Below, in pieces: positions 41,470 to 53,396 of a stretch of 64,000 nucleotides of DNA. The notes beneath the pieces are model-generated. The model saw only the letters and a program-made list of their open reading frames with translations. It did not search any database and had not been told where the DNA came from. Source of the stretch: Halocaridina rubra (Eukaryota > Arthropoda > Malacostraca > Decapoda > Atyidae); the NCBI GenBank assembly GCA_037179515.1, contig JAXCGZ010019283.1, positions 1 through 64,000 on the forward strand, given 5' to 3'. Position 1 is the stretch's first letter, and the number at the start of each line of letters is the position of its first letter. Both the position numbers and the translations under genes were made by a program.

Positions 41470-41735
41470 AGTATTATTATTATTATTGTTATTATTTATC
41501 GTTGCTATTATTATTATCATTCTTATTATTTATCATTGTTATTACCATCATCAATTATCAATGTTATTATCATTATTAATTATCATTGTTAATATTAATT
41601 ATCATTATTATTATTTATTGTTATCATTATTATTTATCATTGTTATTATTATCATTATTATTATTTATTGTTATCATTATCATTATTATTTATCATTATT
41701 ATTATCATTATTAATTATCATTGTTTTTACTATTA
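41470..41735. repeat. ATT/ATC-rich imperfect tandem tract
   Basis: About 265 bp of degenerate TTATTATCATTATTATTTATCATTG-type units. The poly-Ile/His/Tyr open frame through it is compositional. Confidence 0.85.
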
Positions 41736-42143
41736 GTACTAGCAGTAGTAGTAGTTCAGCTCAATTTATTAAAAGGAGAAAATGATTATAAAAACTGGTT
41801 AACAACCGGTCATTTATATAATTAACTTTAGTTTTATAATTTGTCAAATTTTGCTCTCACTCTTCCAATTGCTTTCCAATGTTATATTACTTTCTTACTA
41901 ATGAGTTTCATAAATAACAATTCCACATGAGCTTCTTTCATCTATTAAATATTTGGGGCTTTACATTGTTCATTCCTATGACTTCATAAAAATACCTGTG
42001 TAATATTTCCCAATATTCATTTTTAACATAATTCGTAATTTACCACATAAAAATTTTTTTGCTCAAAAGACTACACAGTATCTAAATATTTTAAACTATA
42101 AAAATTAACAGAAAAGATAACGTGGTAGAGAGAGAGAGAGAGT
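41736..42143. other. Non-coding, nothing recognised
   Basis: AT-rich, ending in a short GA run beside the MITE. Confidence 0.4.
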
Positions 42144-42365
42144 ATAAACGGGGGTTTACACGGTCAAACTGTTCGTCGAACTCGGTTCGACAAACAAGTG
42201 TTTGAAGTGATGTTCGAACGTGTGAACGGGGTAATTGGGTGTCGAACACGTTTGACAAACGTGTTCGACAACCAAATAACCCGTTCACACGTTCGAACAT
42301 CACTTCAAACACTTGTCTGTCGAACCGCGTTCGACGAATCGTTTGACCGTGTAAACCCCCCTTTA
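42144..42365. mobile_element. Palindromic MITE, copy 1 (full)
   Basis: About 222 bp that is almost entirely one inverted repeat. Each arm reads GGGGGTTTACACGGTCAAAC ... GTTCGACAAACAAGTG-like ... GATGTTCGAACGTGTGAACG towards a centre near CACGTTTGACAAACGTG. The two strands encode nearly the same spurious peptide (MFEVMFERVNG...), as expected of a palindrome. The flanks TATAAA and TTTATA and the GA/CT runs outside them are also complementary, so the exact ends and target duplication (TATA or TA) are uncertain. There is no transposase; it would depend on an autonomous partner elsewhere. Confidence 0.85.
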
Positions 42366-42752
42366 TACTCTCTCTCTACCAAGGACAAAAATACCGTCTC
42401 TCAACTACATACACTTTATAAACACGTAATCTCTCTCATTCGGAGCTCTTCAACAGGTAGTCAAACAAGGGCAAGCAACAATCAGGAAGGTTGTTAGAGC
42501 AATCTTATGCACATTTAAAACCTCCCTTCTTAATTGCTAGTAATGAGAATAAGTAAAGACATTAAGTGAGCTTTAATAGGCACACTTAATGGGGCGTTCG
42601 CCAATTCACGTCTTCATTAATGCAATTGTTTTTATCTGATAAGGATGGTGCCGCATGCTCCTCTTGTCTGGATTATATAATATGACTTTTTTCTCTTTCT
42701 CTCTATATATTAATTTATTAAATAAAAGTACTATATAGGTAGTTTCTTCTTC

Positions 42753-42784
<32 letters not shown>

Positions 42785-44655
42785 ATTATTATTATTCATA
42801 GAATAGAGAGGAAAAAGGCATAGCAAGGTTGTTAAACGATATATAGGACAAATGTAGTCCATATTTATGTACTCAAATTTAGCCATAACAGGTGTTGTAA
42901 CTACAGCAATATTAGTATAAAAGTCCACCATTTATATTATTTAAATTTTTTAATTCATTCTGATGAAGATCTGCCCATTTTTTTTATTTCACGTGTTCCA
43001 TCCTAATAGCCTATGCAAGTATCCTAAAAGAGAACGTTATGAAGGCATGTTTGTTTATCCTCCAAAACAAGACCATCCTCAGAGAAGTCCTCATTGAATG
43101 ATATTTCATTTCTATAATACACGTGAGATCCTCCAGCAAAACCTTATAAAATACAGAAAATGTCCCCCCCCCAAAAAAAAAGTCAAAATTTCATTAAAAC
43201 ATTTTCTAATCGCTGGGTAGAGCATTTTACAATAAATCCAGCCAGAATGTATAAATTGAACCCATTTACAAGGTCCCGCATTAAGCGTAAAACAATATAT
43301 AAATTTACCCCTACGTAACAAGCATCGCTTAGCGTTAAATTAAGGCTGCTGACCATTGCGAAAAAAATGCATTATTTTGGAGTCTTGCACGACTGACAGC
43401 ATCCTCTGGTTTCAGCAAGTTAAGCTTCATAACACGATGCATGACCCCGTCCTATTTTAAAGATTTTGCTGAAACGGACATTCCTACATTTTGTCCTTTC
43501 TATGCAAATGTGTCTGAAAAAAATGGTCATCAGTTCCTGATGGAATGTACCCTTATATAAGATGAAAAGACCCGAGTCTGAAGCCCATTTGGCACGGCGC
43601 AACCCACCACTGTGAGTCTCTGAGCGGCTTACTCACGCATTATGGTCTTTATTAATTTTTATGAAATTAGGTAGTAGTGGCCTAATGAATGGTCTCTTGA
43701 CATTGTAAAAACTAATTTGATAATGAGGTTCCCTCCCGTTTAGTTGCATCTTTTCATCTACTGTGATTAGTTGTGATTATAATTAGGGCGATTATCGTAT
43801 TACGACCTCTGAAGAGATTACAGCCGCTGGGATGTAAGGATTACGGCATAAGAAAGAAGAGCGAAATACTATTTTGCGTTGTTTTTTGTCAAGTGCATGA
43901 GGGGTGCATGGTGCATATGTTATTTTCCCCCCTCTGGATATGTGTTTGTGTGTGTGCGTGCGCGTGCGTGTAGAATAAGATGCTTACTGCAATATTTTGT
44001 ATTCTTAAACTTCTTCATTTCTTCTTCCATTTCATTCTTCAATTCATACTTGTTTCCTTTTTTCTGGAAGTTTCCCTCCACCCTGAGTAGCTCCAATGCC
44101 CCCAAATCTTGCCTCTCCCTCTCTCTACCCTCTCACCTCCGCCCGAATCTGGCGTCGCATGCTTTATGATGATTAAATGTGATTAACGTCGGTGACTTAA
44201 TATTGATCTCATTCATGGATGGATTAATAACCTCCACAGTTTCATTCTTCAACCAGCCGTCTCGTTTTCTCATGAACTTCTTCCATAATTTTTTTTCATA
44301 TGTGTTGTAAATATAATTTTTCTTTATATCATTTCTTAATTTTCTTGAAATATGCGTAAAGCACAAATATTTTCCTTTTCTTATTTTTTTTTTGTATGCA
44401 AGTTTCATAATGCTTTCATCTAAAATAACTTTAGAAATCTGTATTTGAAAGATACTATTTGACTGTAAAGGTTGTTTTTACATTTTACACGTAGATCAGA
44501 TCTCTTTTCGCATAACTCTTTTTATTAACACTATTAACTTTTCAGGGTTTTTTTATATGTCCCTTTTATATAATGTTTCCTTCATTTAAACTTACTACTT
44601 TTAGAATGTTACTGTTGAAACTAAGAAGCTGCAATTTAGGCTTTCATCTGCCGTT
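42366..44655. other. Non-coding, nothing recognised
   Basis: AT-rich, with an ATT array at about 42755-42796 and a short GTGCGTGCGCGTGCGTG tract near 43955. No exon, RNA gene or shared repeat recognised. Confidence 0.4.
42755..42796. repeat. (ATT)n microsatellite
   Basis: ATT array of about 42 bp. Confidence 0.92.
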
Positions 44656-44774
<119 letters not shown>

Positions 44775-44849
44775 ATTACCTAATTCTGTTTACGGGAAAG
44801 AGCCCAAAGCTCGTATCTTCCCGTCTCCTGATCGATTCCATTTTTAGAC

Positions 44850-47750
44850 TTAGTGATACTTATCATACCTGTCCTTAAAACTATGGATTGAGATAGCATT
44901 AACTACCTCCTCGCTTAGCCAATTCCAATTATCAACTACTCTTACACTGAAAAAGTATTTCCTTACATCCTGCAAACAAGTTTTCTTACGAAGCTTCAAA
45001 CTATGACCTCTAGTTCTAGAGCCAGCCATATCGAAATATCGATCCCTATCCACTCTATCATAACCATGAAGGAATTTAAAGACTGTCACCATATCCCCCC
45101 TTACTCTTCTAGCTTCGAGTGATGGCAAGTCTAATTCCCTCAGCCTCTCATCATAACCGAGATTGCGTATTTCTGGCACCAGTTTCGTGGCATGTCTTTG
45201 AACTTTTTCAAGCTTAGCTATGTGCTTTTTCAAGTGCGGATTCCAAAAGGGGGCTGCATATTCGAGTTTTGGCCTCGCATAGGTTACATAAATATTTCTG
45301 AACATTTCCTTGTCCATGTGCCTGAAGGCTACCCTTACATTTGATAAGAATGCATATGCTGCCCTTACTACGCCATTTATATGTATTTCTGGAGACAAAT
45401 CTGCCAGTATGTTTACTCCTAGATCTCTCTCATTTTCTGTCTCTTGAAGTTGTACTCCAGCCACCGAGTAGTCAAGCTTGGGCCTTCTTGCACTTGTACC
45501 CATTCTCATTACCTTACATTTTGAGGTATTGAATTTCATTAGCCACTTTTCTGACCACTCATGCAGATTATTTAGATCCTCCTGAAGTTCTCTACCATTG
45601 TTCTCGTTTTTTACTTTCTTCACAATCTTTGCATCATCTGCAAACATATTCATGAATGAATTTACAGACTCTGGTAGGTCATTTACATATACAAGGAACA
45701 AAAGTGGCCCTAAAACTGAACCCTGTGGAACTCCACTACTAACTCTTCTCCATTCAGACACTGAGTGTCTTACTCTAACCCTCTGTTCCCTTCCTTCTAA
45801 GTAAGTTTTTATCCATTCCAAGACATTTCCACCTATTCTAGCCATTGATTGCAGCTTCCTAATAAGTCTCCCATGTGGAACAGTGTCAAACGCTTTCTGG
45901 AAGTCTAGGAATATGCAATCTGCCCAGCCCTCTCTTTCCTGTAAGATTTGGCTTACCTCATCATAAAATTCTAATAAGTTTGTTACTGTTGATCTTCCTT
46001 CTCTGAAGCCATGTTGCCTCACTGACAAAAAGTTGAAGGATTCCAAGTGAAGAGAGATATGTTTCCTTAGTAGTTTCTCCATAACTTTGCAAACTATGCT
46101 GGTCAAGGAAACTGGTCTATAGTTCAGAGCCGTATCCCTCCTTCCCTTTTTGAAGATAGGTATCACATTTGCTTGTTTCCAGCATCTTGGAATCTCCCCC
46201 GACTCCAGGGACTCCTTAAATATGATACTTAGTGCCACTGATATTGTGTTTGCGCATTTTTTAAGCACATGAGGGGATATGTCATCAGGACCTGTAGCTT
46301 TATGAACATCTAAATCCATCAGCGCTTTGCATACCTCTGTGGCTGTAAGGTTGATGTTCTCTAATACCGGCCCTTGAGCTTCTATCACTGCAATCTGAGG
46401 GGGTGGGGTATTTTCTACTGTAAATACTGACTGAAACTCCTTGTTCAATTCTTTGCAGATCTCTTCGTCCGTCTCAGTGATGCTTCCATCCGCTCTCTTT
46501 AGCCTTAAAACCTGTTCTTTTACCTTCAGTTTTCCTCTGATAAAGCTGTGGAAAAGCTTGGGATTTTCTTTAGCCTTCCTGGTGATGTCCCTCTCATAAT
46601 CTCTCTCTGCCTCTCTCCTTTTACTTAGGTAGTCATTTCTTGCTCTTTTGTAGGTTTGCCAGGCATTTATGTTTTTTCTCCTCCTATACCTTTTCCAGCA
46701 TTTGTCTCTCCACTCCTTAGCTCTTTTACACCCATTATCGAACCATTTCTCTCTGGCATGAATTACACCTACTTTGGTGACAGGTATGCAGCAATCTACT
46801 ATCTTCCCATATTTCTCACAAAAGATGTCATACATTTCTTGTACAGATTTGTTGTAAAATAAGGTTCTCCAGTCAATAACTGCAAAAAGCTCATTCATTT
46901 TGATGTAATCTCCTTTCGGATAGTTCCTCCTCATGTCCTCAGTGCCTCTACTCTCAGGAAGAATGTCTTCAATGATATACTCCATCAACAACACACAGTG
47001 GTCACTCTTTCCAATTGGTGGTTCATACTCAATATTTTCAATATCCAACACATTATCTGTGAACACCAGATCAAGTAGTGATGGCTCATCCCCACCCCTG
47101 GCTCTTGTTGGTTCCATTACATGTTGGTGTAGGAAATTCCCTTGTACGCAATCTAGGAATCTTGCCCCAAATGAGTCCTCACCACTGTGTGGGTCAAGAT
47201 TTATCCAATCTATCTCTTTATGATTAAAGTCTCCCATAATCAAAATCCTACATTTTTTCTCCCGCGCCATGTTAACAACTGAGTTTATGACTTCAATCGT
47301 ACCTATATGACTTTCCTCATAAACTTCAAGCCTATTTTGGTTCCTTGGTGGGTTGTATACAACAGTTATTATAATGCTCTCTGACCCAGTATTTATGCGA
47401 GCAACAAGAAATTCCCTGAACTCACATTCTATAGCCAAGTTTATTTCTTCAACTTGAATCCTCTCACTTATGAGCAGTGCTATCCCTCCACCAGTCCTCT
47501 CAGATCTTTCGACCCTTAGTATTCTGAAGCCCAAAGGAAAAACTGTGACACTGTTTATGTCCTCACTCAACTTAGTCTCTGTAATTGCTACTATATCTGC
47601 CTTACTGTTGTGAATCCTATCTTTTAATTCTACTGCCTTACCAGCTAATCCATCAGCATCTGTGTATAACAATCTTAATGAGGCCCCATCCCCTGATCTT
47701 CTGTCATTATCTTCTTTATCTCCCCTTTGTCTGGAAGTATTCTGTAACAA
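44850..47750 (-). CDS. CR1-B ORF2: endonuclease-reverse transcriptase, intact
   Basis: An uninterrupted 966-residue protein that would nick target DNA and copy the element RNA into it. The endonuclease occupies about residues 25-260: YTDADGLAGK (29-38), TETK with the metal-binding Glu58, RTGGGIALLI (85-94), VVYNPP (130-135), GDFN (173-176) and KSDHC (248-252). The RT lies at about 470-760: TGPDDISPHV (486-495), IPIFKKG (530-536), NYRPVSLTS (543-551), LDFQKAFD (615-622), SGVPQGSVL (672-680) and the catalytic FADD (703-706). The post-RT segment (ARPKLEYAAPFWNPHL, RRVRGDMVTVFKFLHGYD) is as in CR1/Jockey-like proteins. About 970 residues is normal for this group. The ATG at 47750 lies 76 bases upstream of the ORF1 stop in another frame. 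All visible catalytic residues are present. Confidence 0.9.
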   Translation of the reverse strand: MLQNTSRQRGDKEDNDRRSGDGASLRLLYTDADGLAGKAVELKDRIHNSKADIVAITETKLSEDINSVTVFPLGFRILRVERSERTGGGIALLISERIQVEEINLAIECEFREFLVARINTGSESIIITVVYNPPRNQNRLEVYEESHIGTIEVINSVVNMAREKKCRILIMGDFNHKEIDWINLDPHSGEDSFGARFLDCVQGNFLHQHVMEPTRARGGDEPSLLDLVFTDNVLDIENIEYEPPIGKSDHCVLLMEYIIEDILPESRGTEDMRRNYPKGDYIKMNELFAVIDWRTLFYNKSVQEMYDIFCEKYGKIVDCCIPVTKVGVIHAREKWFDNGCKRAKEWRDKCWKRYRRRKNINAWQTYKRARNDYLSKRREAERDYERDITRKAKENPKLFHSFIRGKLKVKEQVLRLKRADGSITETDEEICKELNKEFQSVFTVENTPPPQIAVIEAQGPVLENINLTATEVCKALMDLDVHKATGPDDISPHVLKKCANTISVALSIIFKESLESGEIPRCWKQANVIPIFKKGRRDTALNYRPVSLTSIVCKVMEKLLRKHISLHLESFNFLSVRQHGFREGRSTVTNLLEFYDEVSQILQEREGWADCIFLDFQKAFDTVPHGRLIRKLQSMARIGGNVLEWIKTYLEGREQRVRVRHSVSEWRRVSSGVPQGSVLGPLLFLVYVNDLPESVNSFMNMFADDAKIVKKVKNENNGRELQEDLNNLHEWSEKWLMKFNTSKCKVMRMGTSARRPKLDYSVAGVQLQETENERDLGVNILADLSPEIHINGVVRAAYAFLSNVRVAFRHMDKEMFRNIYVTYARPKLEYAAPFWNPHLKKHIAKLEKVQRHATKLVPEIRNLGYDERLRELDLPSLEARRVRGDMVTVFKFLHGYDRVDRDRYFDMAGSRTRGHSLKLRKKTCLQDVRKYFFSVRVVDNWNWLSEEVVNAISIHSFKDRYDKYH

Positions 47751-48416
47751 AAATTTTTCTTCTCTTCTTCATTTCTTTCATCATTTAACCTTCTTGCCTC
47801 TTGCAACAAGTTTTTGATCTTTCCCATCTCTTCCTGTGTTCTGTATCGTCTAATGAACACTTCTTTGCATTCTTGAAGGTCTTTTAGACTTTTTTTTCTC
47901 AACAATATTTCCCATGTCTCCCCTCTCTCAAAGGTTACTTTTGTTGGTCTCGGCTTTCCTTCCCTCGAATATTTACCTAGTTGGTGTATGTTTACAATAT
48001 CCTCAGGACCACATACTACTCCAAGCTTTCTTATCAGGTCTACAACGTTAGCTTTATTTTCTTCAAGTCTCCCCTGCCATGTTGGCTCCTGGGATTCACT
48101 TATGCCTGAGATTACCACTGTCTTCTCCTTATCAAGTGCCTGTCTGATGAGTGGGTTTGCCCTTTCCATCACAACGTCTTTCATTTTTTCGATTACTGTC
48201 TCTTTATAGTCAACTGTTTGTATGTTTTCCAGTGCCACCACCTTTACAGCCTCTTTTACTGCCACATTCCCCTTTAGTGCATCAGCAAAGGACGTTTTCA
48301 TGGCATCATTTTCCATATTCAGCTCCTGGAACTCTTTTCTGAACTGTTCAATGTTTTCCTTAATCTGAACATTCCAAGCAGCAATCTCGTCTCTCTCAGA
48401 AGAGAGCAGTGAACTA

Positions 48417-48417
<1 letters not shown>
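47675..48417 (-). CDS. CR1-B ORF1 (5'-truncated), RRM-like RNA-binding protein
   Basis: First ORF of the element. From the internal ATG at 48316 it runs 213 residues. The frame also stays open upstream to the truncation point at about 48417, adding some 33 residues (including AAWNVQIKENIEQF) that look coiled-coil-like. The middle contains VVISGISESQEP, VDLIRKLGVV, IVNIHQLGK, RPTKVTFERGETWEILLRKK and EVFIRRYRTQEE. This pattern (beta strand, 'lG' helix, R-P-x-K-V strand, 'IL..k..L' helix) is usual in the RRM-like ORF1 proteins of non-LTR elements that bind the element RNA. It differs from family A, whose ORF1 tail looks like an esterase. The N terminus is missing, so the element is probably not autonomous as it stands. 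Confidence 0.7.

Positions 48418-48419
<2 letters not shown>

Positions 48420-48456
<37 letters not shown>
48420..48456. repeat. (GT)n microsatellite
   Basis: GT array of about 37 bp at the truncated 5' end of CR1-B. Confidence 0.95.
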
Positions 48457-48461
<5 letters not shown>

Positions 48462-49351
48462 TTCTTTGAACTTTTTCATGGTCATCAAGTTTTAAGTCTC
48501 ATAGTTGAATTCAAAACATAGATTAAAAAGAAAAGTACCTGAAAAGTGCTTGTAACTGCAATCATCATCAGGAAGTTTAATAAAATTTTGTCATTTAATA
48601 TGTAAAAATTCCCCTTTACGAGAGAGCTTTTTTATCCACACTAGATTTATTATGAGTTAAATGTCATTCGATGAGGCAGACTCGTTATGGAAACCACAAG
48701 CGAACATTTATTTCCATTATACAACGGTTATTCAGTTACAAAACTAAGAGTACACTTATAAATAGACTCGTAATTGAACAATAATCCTTAAGAGCTTGAA
48801 CACTCTCGTTCTTATGTACACAAAGTTGAACAATATATTCGAAGAGGAACAGAATAAACAAAAATACTCTTTATAAAAAGCAAATTACTACGGTTTTTTG
48901 TTTGTTTTTGTTTACCTAATACTACTCGGACAATTATTATTATTATTATTAATATTATTTTTAATTTCATTATTTATATTATTAGTACTTATTATTATTA
49001 TGAAAAATAGTAGAAGTAGTAGCAGTTGGTGTTGTAGTATGAAGCCACTCGGAGAACGTTCGCATATCCAAAAGTCAACTTTTGGAGACGCTTCGACATC
49101 GCCGAGAGGACAGACAGACAGTCGAAGGCGCCTTGTTGTGAGACCTCCCATATGGAACCACAGGTTGACTTACTAATTATTTTCACTTATTAGCCTTAGT
49201 GGAAGGTCTTCATTACTAAACCCGACCGCCTACAGGGACAACCCTCACCACTGCCCCAACGTAACTTAATGAATTGCGAAACCCCGTGTCCTACTCCCCC
49301 TCTCCTAACCCCTCCCTTCCCCCTTCCCTTCTCTTTCTTTCAAAGATGCCG
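48457..49351. other. Non-coding, nothing recognised
   Basis: AT-rich to about 49010, then mixed composition. There is a near-palindrome CCAAAAGTCAACTTTTGG around 49069-49086. The open frames here are unsupported. Confidence 0.4.
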
Positions 49352-49374
49352 CTTCCAGTTATGCCAACTGGAAG
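49352..49374. other. Perfect 9-bp stem hairpin
   Basis: CTTCCAGTT (49352-49360), loop ATGCC, then AACTGGAAG (49366-49374). A second possible partner, AACCTGGAAAGCGGC, lies about 25 bp downstream. Function unknown. Confidence 0.5.
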
Positions 49375-49506
49375 TGGATGTCTACAGGTAGCATGGGAAA
49401 CCTGGAAAGCGGCTGGATAAGGCTGCTTCTCACTCAGCAGCCACTTTCTAAAAGCAAATGTATGTTAGCTGAAGGCAAAGCACAATAATCTTGTTCAAAA
49501 ATGTTC

Positions 49507-49586
49507 AGAAAAATAATAATAATGATGATAATAGTGATAATAATAATGATGATAATAATAATAATAATAAAAATAATAATAATAAC

Positions 49587-49624
<38 letters not shown>

Positions 49625-49630
49625 CAATAA
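49507..49630. repeat. (AAT)n-rich tract
   Basis: Imperfect AAT/GAT array. The poly-Asn frame on the + strand is compositional. Confidence 0.92.
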
Positions 49631-50583
49631 GTGCAACTACAAGAACACCAATAATACTAATAACCATTGGCAGCATCATACTTAGAATTTGTAGAAATTA
49701 TCTGATAGGAATAATACAAGAATATCATCTTAAAAGAGACAGCCTTTAACAAATAATAGTAAGTCAACTTTAATATCATCTTTATTACCTGAGGATAAAA
49801 TTAATATCGTGCAAGCTAAATTATAAGTAAATAAAAATTCTGTCTGCAAACATATCATGAATACTTAGGCTGACTTAGTTTTTAATTTGTCATATACACT
49901 TATCGTATTTTAAAAGTCAATAAAAATATTAAGTATTATTAGTTAACATATACAATGATATCTTTGGCCCCTAACGAAGCCTAAGCTTGTGAACATACCA
50001 TTCCATTATTGACACCAAATTGCTACTGGAGCGAGCATGTCCCTGCTAAGGTGACAAAGGTAAACACATAAGGGGTGCCACTACCTATCTCTTACCTCCA
50101 AGTGATTCAGGAGAAGAGAAGTAGCACGAGTTATACCTATAGGAAAGAGGAACTAGGGAACACCTGAGTGGTAGGCAGGTATTATACCCAAATGACCTCA
50201 AGTTATTTGCCTAAAAGTATTTTATAAACAACAAAACTAAATACAATTAAAAATTGAACTTAATACGTATAAATACCGCGTGGACTATAACTGTTTCCAT
50301 ACGATCTTAATTGGTTTGGAATTGTATAAAAAAACTTATTTAAAAGAAACAAAATAAATTTCGAGGTCTAATTGGACCCCATATCAACACTGCAGTTAGG
50401 ACCTAAAAAGGAATAAATTGCTTTCAAATAATGCTTAACTAATGGGCTTTCTTGCCCAATAAAAGTATTTAACACTGTACTTTAAATACTGTCAAAGATG
50501 GGCGTCCTTGTCATTTTAGTATTTTCTTTATATTATATACATTCCAAACCCCATTACAACAAAAATTATGCAACTTTAGATGA
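49631..50583. other. Non-coding, nothing recognised
   Basis: AT-rich sequence with no gene, RNA or repeat signature seen. Confidence 0.4.
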
Positions 50584-50912
50584 CATGACCAGTGACATCC
50601 CTATTTCATTATATGAAACTTTAGGCATGGCATGACCAGTGACATCCCTATTTCATTATATGGAACTTAGGCATGACATGACCAGTGACATCCCTATTTC
50701 ATCAAATGAAACTTTAGGCATGGCATGACCAGTGACATCCCTATTTCATTATATGAAAACTTTAGGCATGACATGACCAGTGACACTCCTATTTCATTTA
50801 ATGAAACTTTAGGCATGGCATGACTAGTGACATCCCTATTTCATTATATGAAAACTTTAGGCATGACATGACCAGTGACACTCCTATTTCATCAAATGCA
50901 AAGGCAATAATG
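50584..50912 (+). repeat. 47-bp minisatellite, seven units, with dimeric order
   Basis: CATGACCAGTGACATCC recurs at 50584, 50631, 50677, 50724, 50772, 50819 and 50867 (spacings 47, 46, 47, 48, 47, 48). Units alternate between GGCATG and GACATG at their starts. The last four form two dimers, since GACACTCC occurs only in units 5 and 7. Confidence 0.93.
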
Positions 50913-51247
50913 TGTCTTTTGTTTTTTAATATTAGTGTTGCATCCCATACAATATTTTTACTTAAAACTTTAATGTATTCTGGTCTCTTCCCTTACTGAG
51001 AATGCTGTTCCGAAGTTACCATTATAGAAAGAACCTTAGGAAACAATGACATGAGAGTGGGTGGAGTTTGGTAATGGTTCTGCTACCTGAAATTTTAAGG
51101 AACTGTTTATTTTACGGTCCAAATGAATCAGTTATGCTAATTATGGGAGTTTACGAAAACGAGGGGGAGGGGGTGGGTGGATACACATAATGTCCCAAAA
51201 ATTACTCACACTAAATTAATATTATATGACAGCATAAGGAGTAGTAG

Positions 51248-51249
<2 letters not shown>
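50913..51249. other. Non-coding, nothing recognised
   Basis: Mixed AT-rich sequence with a GAGGGGGAGGGGGTGGGTGG tract near 51160. Confidence 0.4.

Positions 51250-51325
<76 letters not shown>
51250..51325. repeat. (AT)n microsatellite
   Basis: Perfect AT array of about 76 bp. Confidence 0.96.
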
Positions 51326-51327
<2 letters not shown>

Positions 51328-51405
51328 ATTCTCTACATCACAAAACTGAAGTACGTATACTCATCTCAATTAGAAATATGGTAAAGTGTCCATACAGTTA
51401 AAATT

Positions 51406-51410
<5 letters not shown>

Positions 51411-51453
<43 letters not shown>
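51411..51453. repeat. (CT)n microsatellite
   Basis: Perfect CT array of about 43 bp. Confidence 0.95.
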
Positions 51454-51455
<2 letters not shown>

Positions 51456-52361
51456 GGCTCTATTTCGAAAAAAGATATTAGAGAAGTTTTGAAGATGTAT
51501 CATATGATCCAATCTGTTCTGTTAATTCCTTGAATGTCTAATTATTTATCAGCGATTCTGTTAAGCCATCATGAGTAAATACTTGGCAGAAATTGCGTAG
51601 GAAATAAAAAGATGCTTGTGACGCTCTGAGAAATTATAGTAAAGATTGTAGTCCGGAATATGTTCATATCTAATTATTATTGTTATCACTGTTATTAAGG
51701 GTGTTGTTTTAAAATTCTATCTCAAAATACGTTTCATTTTCATGAAAATATGCTAAAAGTATTATGGTAATAATCGAATACATATCAGAAACATTAACAA
51801 CAAATATTAACATTAAACAAGTTTAAAGAATATATATCGTAACGAAAAAAGTCATCTTGAATATTTCTGTCATGGCACCACTGACACTCTAAACTATGTA
51901 TTTTTATATGGTTGACATTGACAATAAATCCAATTTAATCCAGTTAAAAAAATATTTCACTAAAAAGTACCGGAAAAGACTAGATGAAACTAGTATATAG
52001 TTGTTTAAAGTATGAGTAGGTCAGAATACTCTGTAGCAACTCTAAAAATATCAGATCACATGAAAAAAGGCAAGAGAGGACATCAGAACATGTTAAAAAA
52101 ACAACGCAGAGGTAGTGGTACTGTGGGTAGCGAGGGTATATGGCTTTGGGGTGGTTGTGTAGGGATGGAGGAGCCTAGTCATGGAGTGGAAGTGAGAGGG
52201 AAGGGTGGTGCCCACTCTATTAGTTACATGTAAAGGGTCGAGTGATGTTTGTTCCACAGCAGGGTGCCTCACTAGAAAACTGTTGGTGGGCCCCACTCAC
52301 AGACCTCCCAACACCTTTTGTTTCGATGTGGCTTCTGGAACACACTGTCTCTTGGGCATTG

Positions 52362-52369
<8 letters not shown>
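51454..52369. other. Non-coding, nothing recognised
   Basis: No supported gene. The overlapping open frames at 52012-52459 on both strands lack any domain and run into the CT array. Confidence 0.4.

Positions 52370-52440
<71 letters not shown>
52370..52440. repeat. (CT)n microsatellite
   Basis: Perfect CT array of about 70 bp. Confidence 0.96.
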
Positions 52441-52441
<1 letters not shown>

Positions 52442-52495
52442 CTGATAGTGCACTACTAGATTGCTGGCAATTGAACGGATATAAAAATTACGCAG

Positions 52496-52496
52496 C

Positions 52497-52548
<52 letters not shown>

Positions 52549-52550
52549 TA
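52496..52550. repeat. (ATT)n microsatellite
   Basis: ATT array of about 54 bp. Confidence 0.95.
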
Positions 52551-53322
52551 TAATGATGATTATTATTTTAGTAGTATTAGTGGGAGTGATAGTAGTAGTA
52601 GTAATATTTCGGCATGTTTACTTAAGACAAGTTTCCCTCAATACATTCTAATCGTTATGACGCGGCGAGCATGCATATTCTACTGTGCTAAAATATTTGT
52701 AAAATAAACGATGAAATGAAGAAAAAAACACTTGCTCTTTTTTTTTTTTTATTCTTTCCACCGAGTGGTACAACGGAGGTCATCTTTTGCGGTTGAGGAT
52801 GCAACAGGGTTGTGGTTGAGGCGATGAGTGTTTGTTGCGGGAGGGGGTCAGGGGGGAATTTTTTTTGGGGGGGTCGGAGAGGTCATGGATAAAGGAAAAT
52901 ATGAATTGGTTTATCACTCATTCACCTGATTTTGATACATAGAGGAATAGTAGCTGTAGCAGTAGTAATAATAGTAGCAACAGTAGCAGAGTTCCCATAA
53001 CTGCAAGAACTAAATCAATGACGGAAGACTGAGAGTTAGAAGAAAAAATTATAAAATGTGACTTTTATGAACATACAGAACACACAACCCTAAAAACAGA
53101 CCAAAGAAGCTGAGGATGAGTAGAGAGCAATCCTTTCAAAAATATATTATTTGGCTGTTACCTGACACTGGCATTTTGCAGTTCAAGAAAAAGGTTAACT
53201 TTCATTCCAACGAATCCAAGCTTTGCATGAGTCAATATTTTCGCGTTCACTTTTCAAAGAAACAGTTCTAAATATTCAGATAATGCTTGAATGTTGCTGT
53301 TAATGTCAGGCGGTGCCTTCAA

Positions 53323-53330
<8 letters not shown>
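52551..53330. other. Non-coding with a short G-rich tract
   Basis: Nothing gene-like. A G-rich stretch near 52840-52877 has runs of five to seven G separated by TCA and a T-run. Confidence 0.4.

Positions 53331-53394
<64 letters not shown>
53331..53394. repeat. (CT)n microsatellite
   Basis: Perfect CT array of about 64 bp. Confidence 0.96.

Positions 53395-53396
<2 letters not shown>

Noticed and set aside
42091..42497. Two similar peptides on opposite strands (MFEVMFERVNG...)
   Set aside because: They are the two arms of the palindromic MITE. Identity between strands is a property of the inverted repeat, not of a gene.
43379..43420. Possible WFQ-containing exon (TGGTTTCAGCAAGTTAAG) as Distal-less exon 3
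   Set aside because: The frame reads WFQQVKLHN with no preceding VKI and no Asn51/Arg-rich helix 3, and there is no acceptor site at the right distance.
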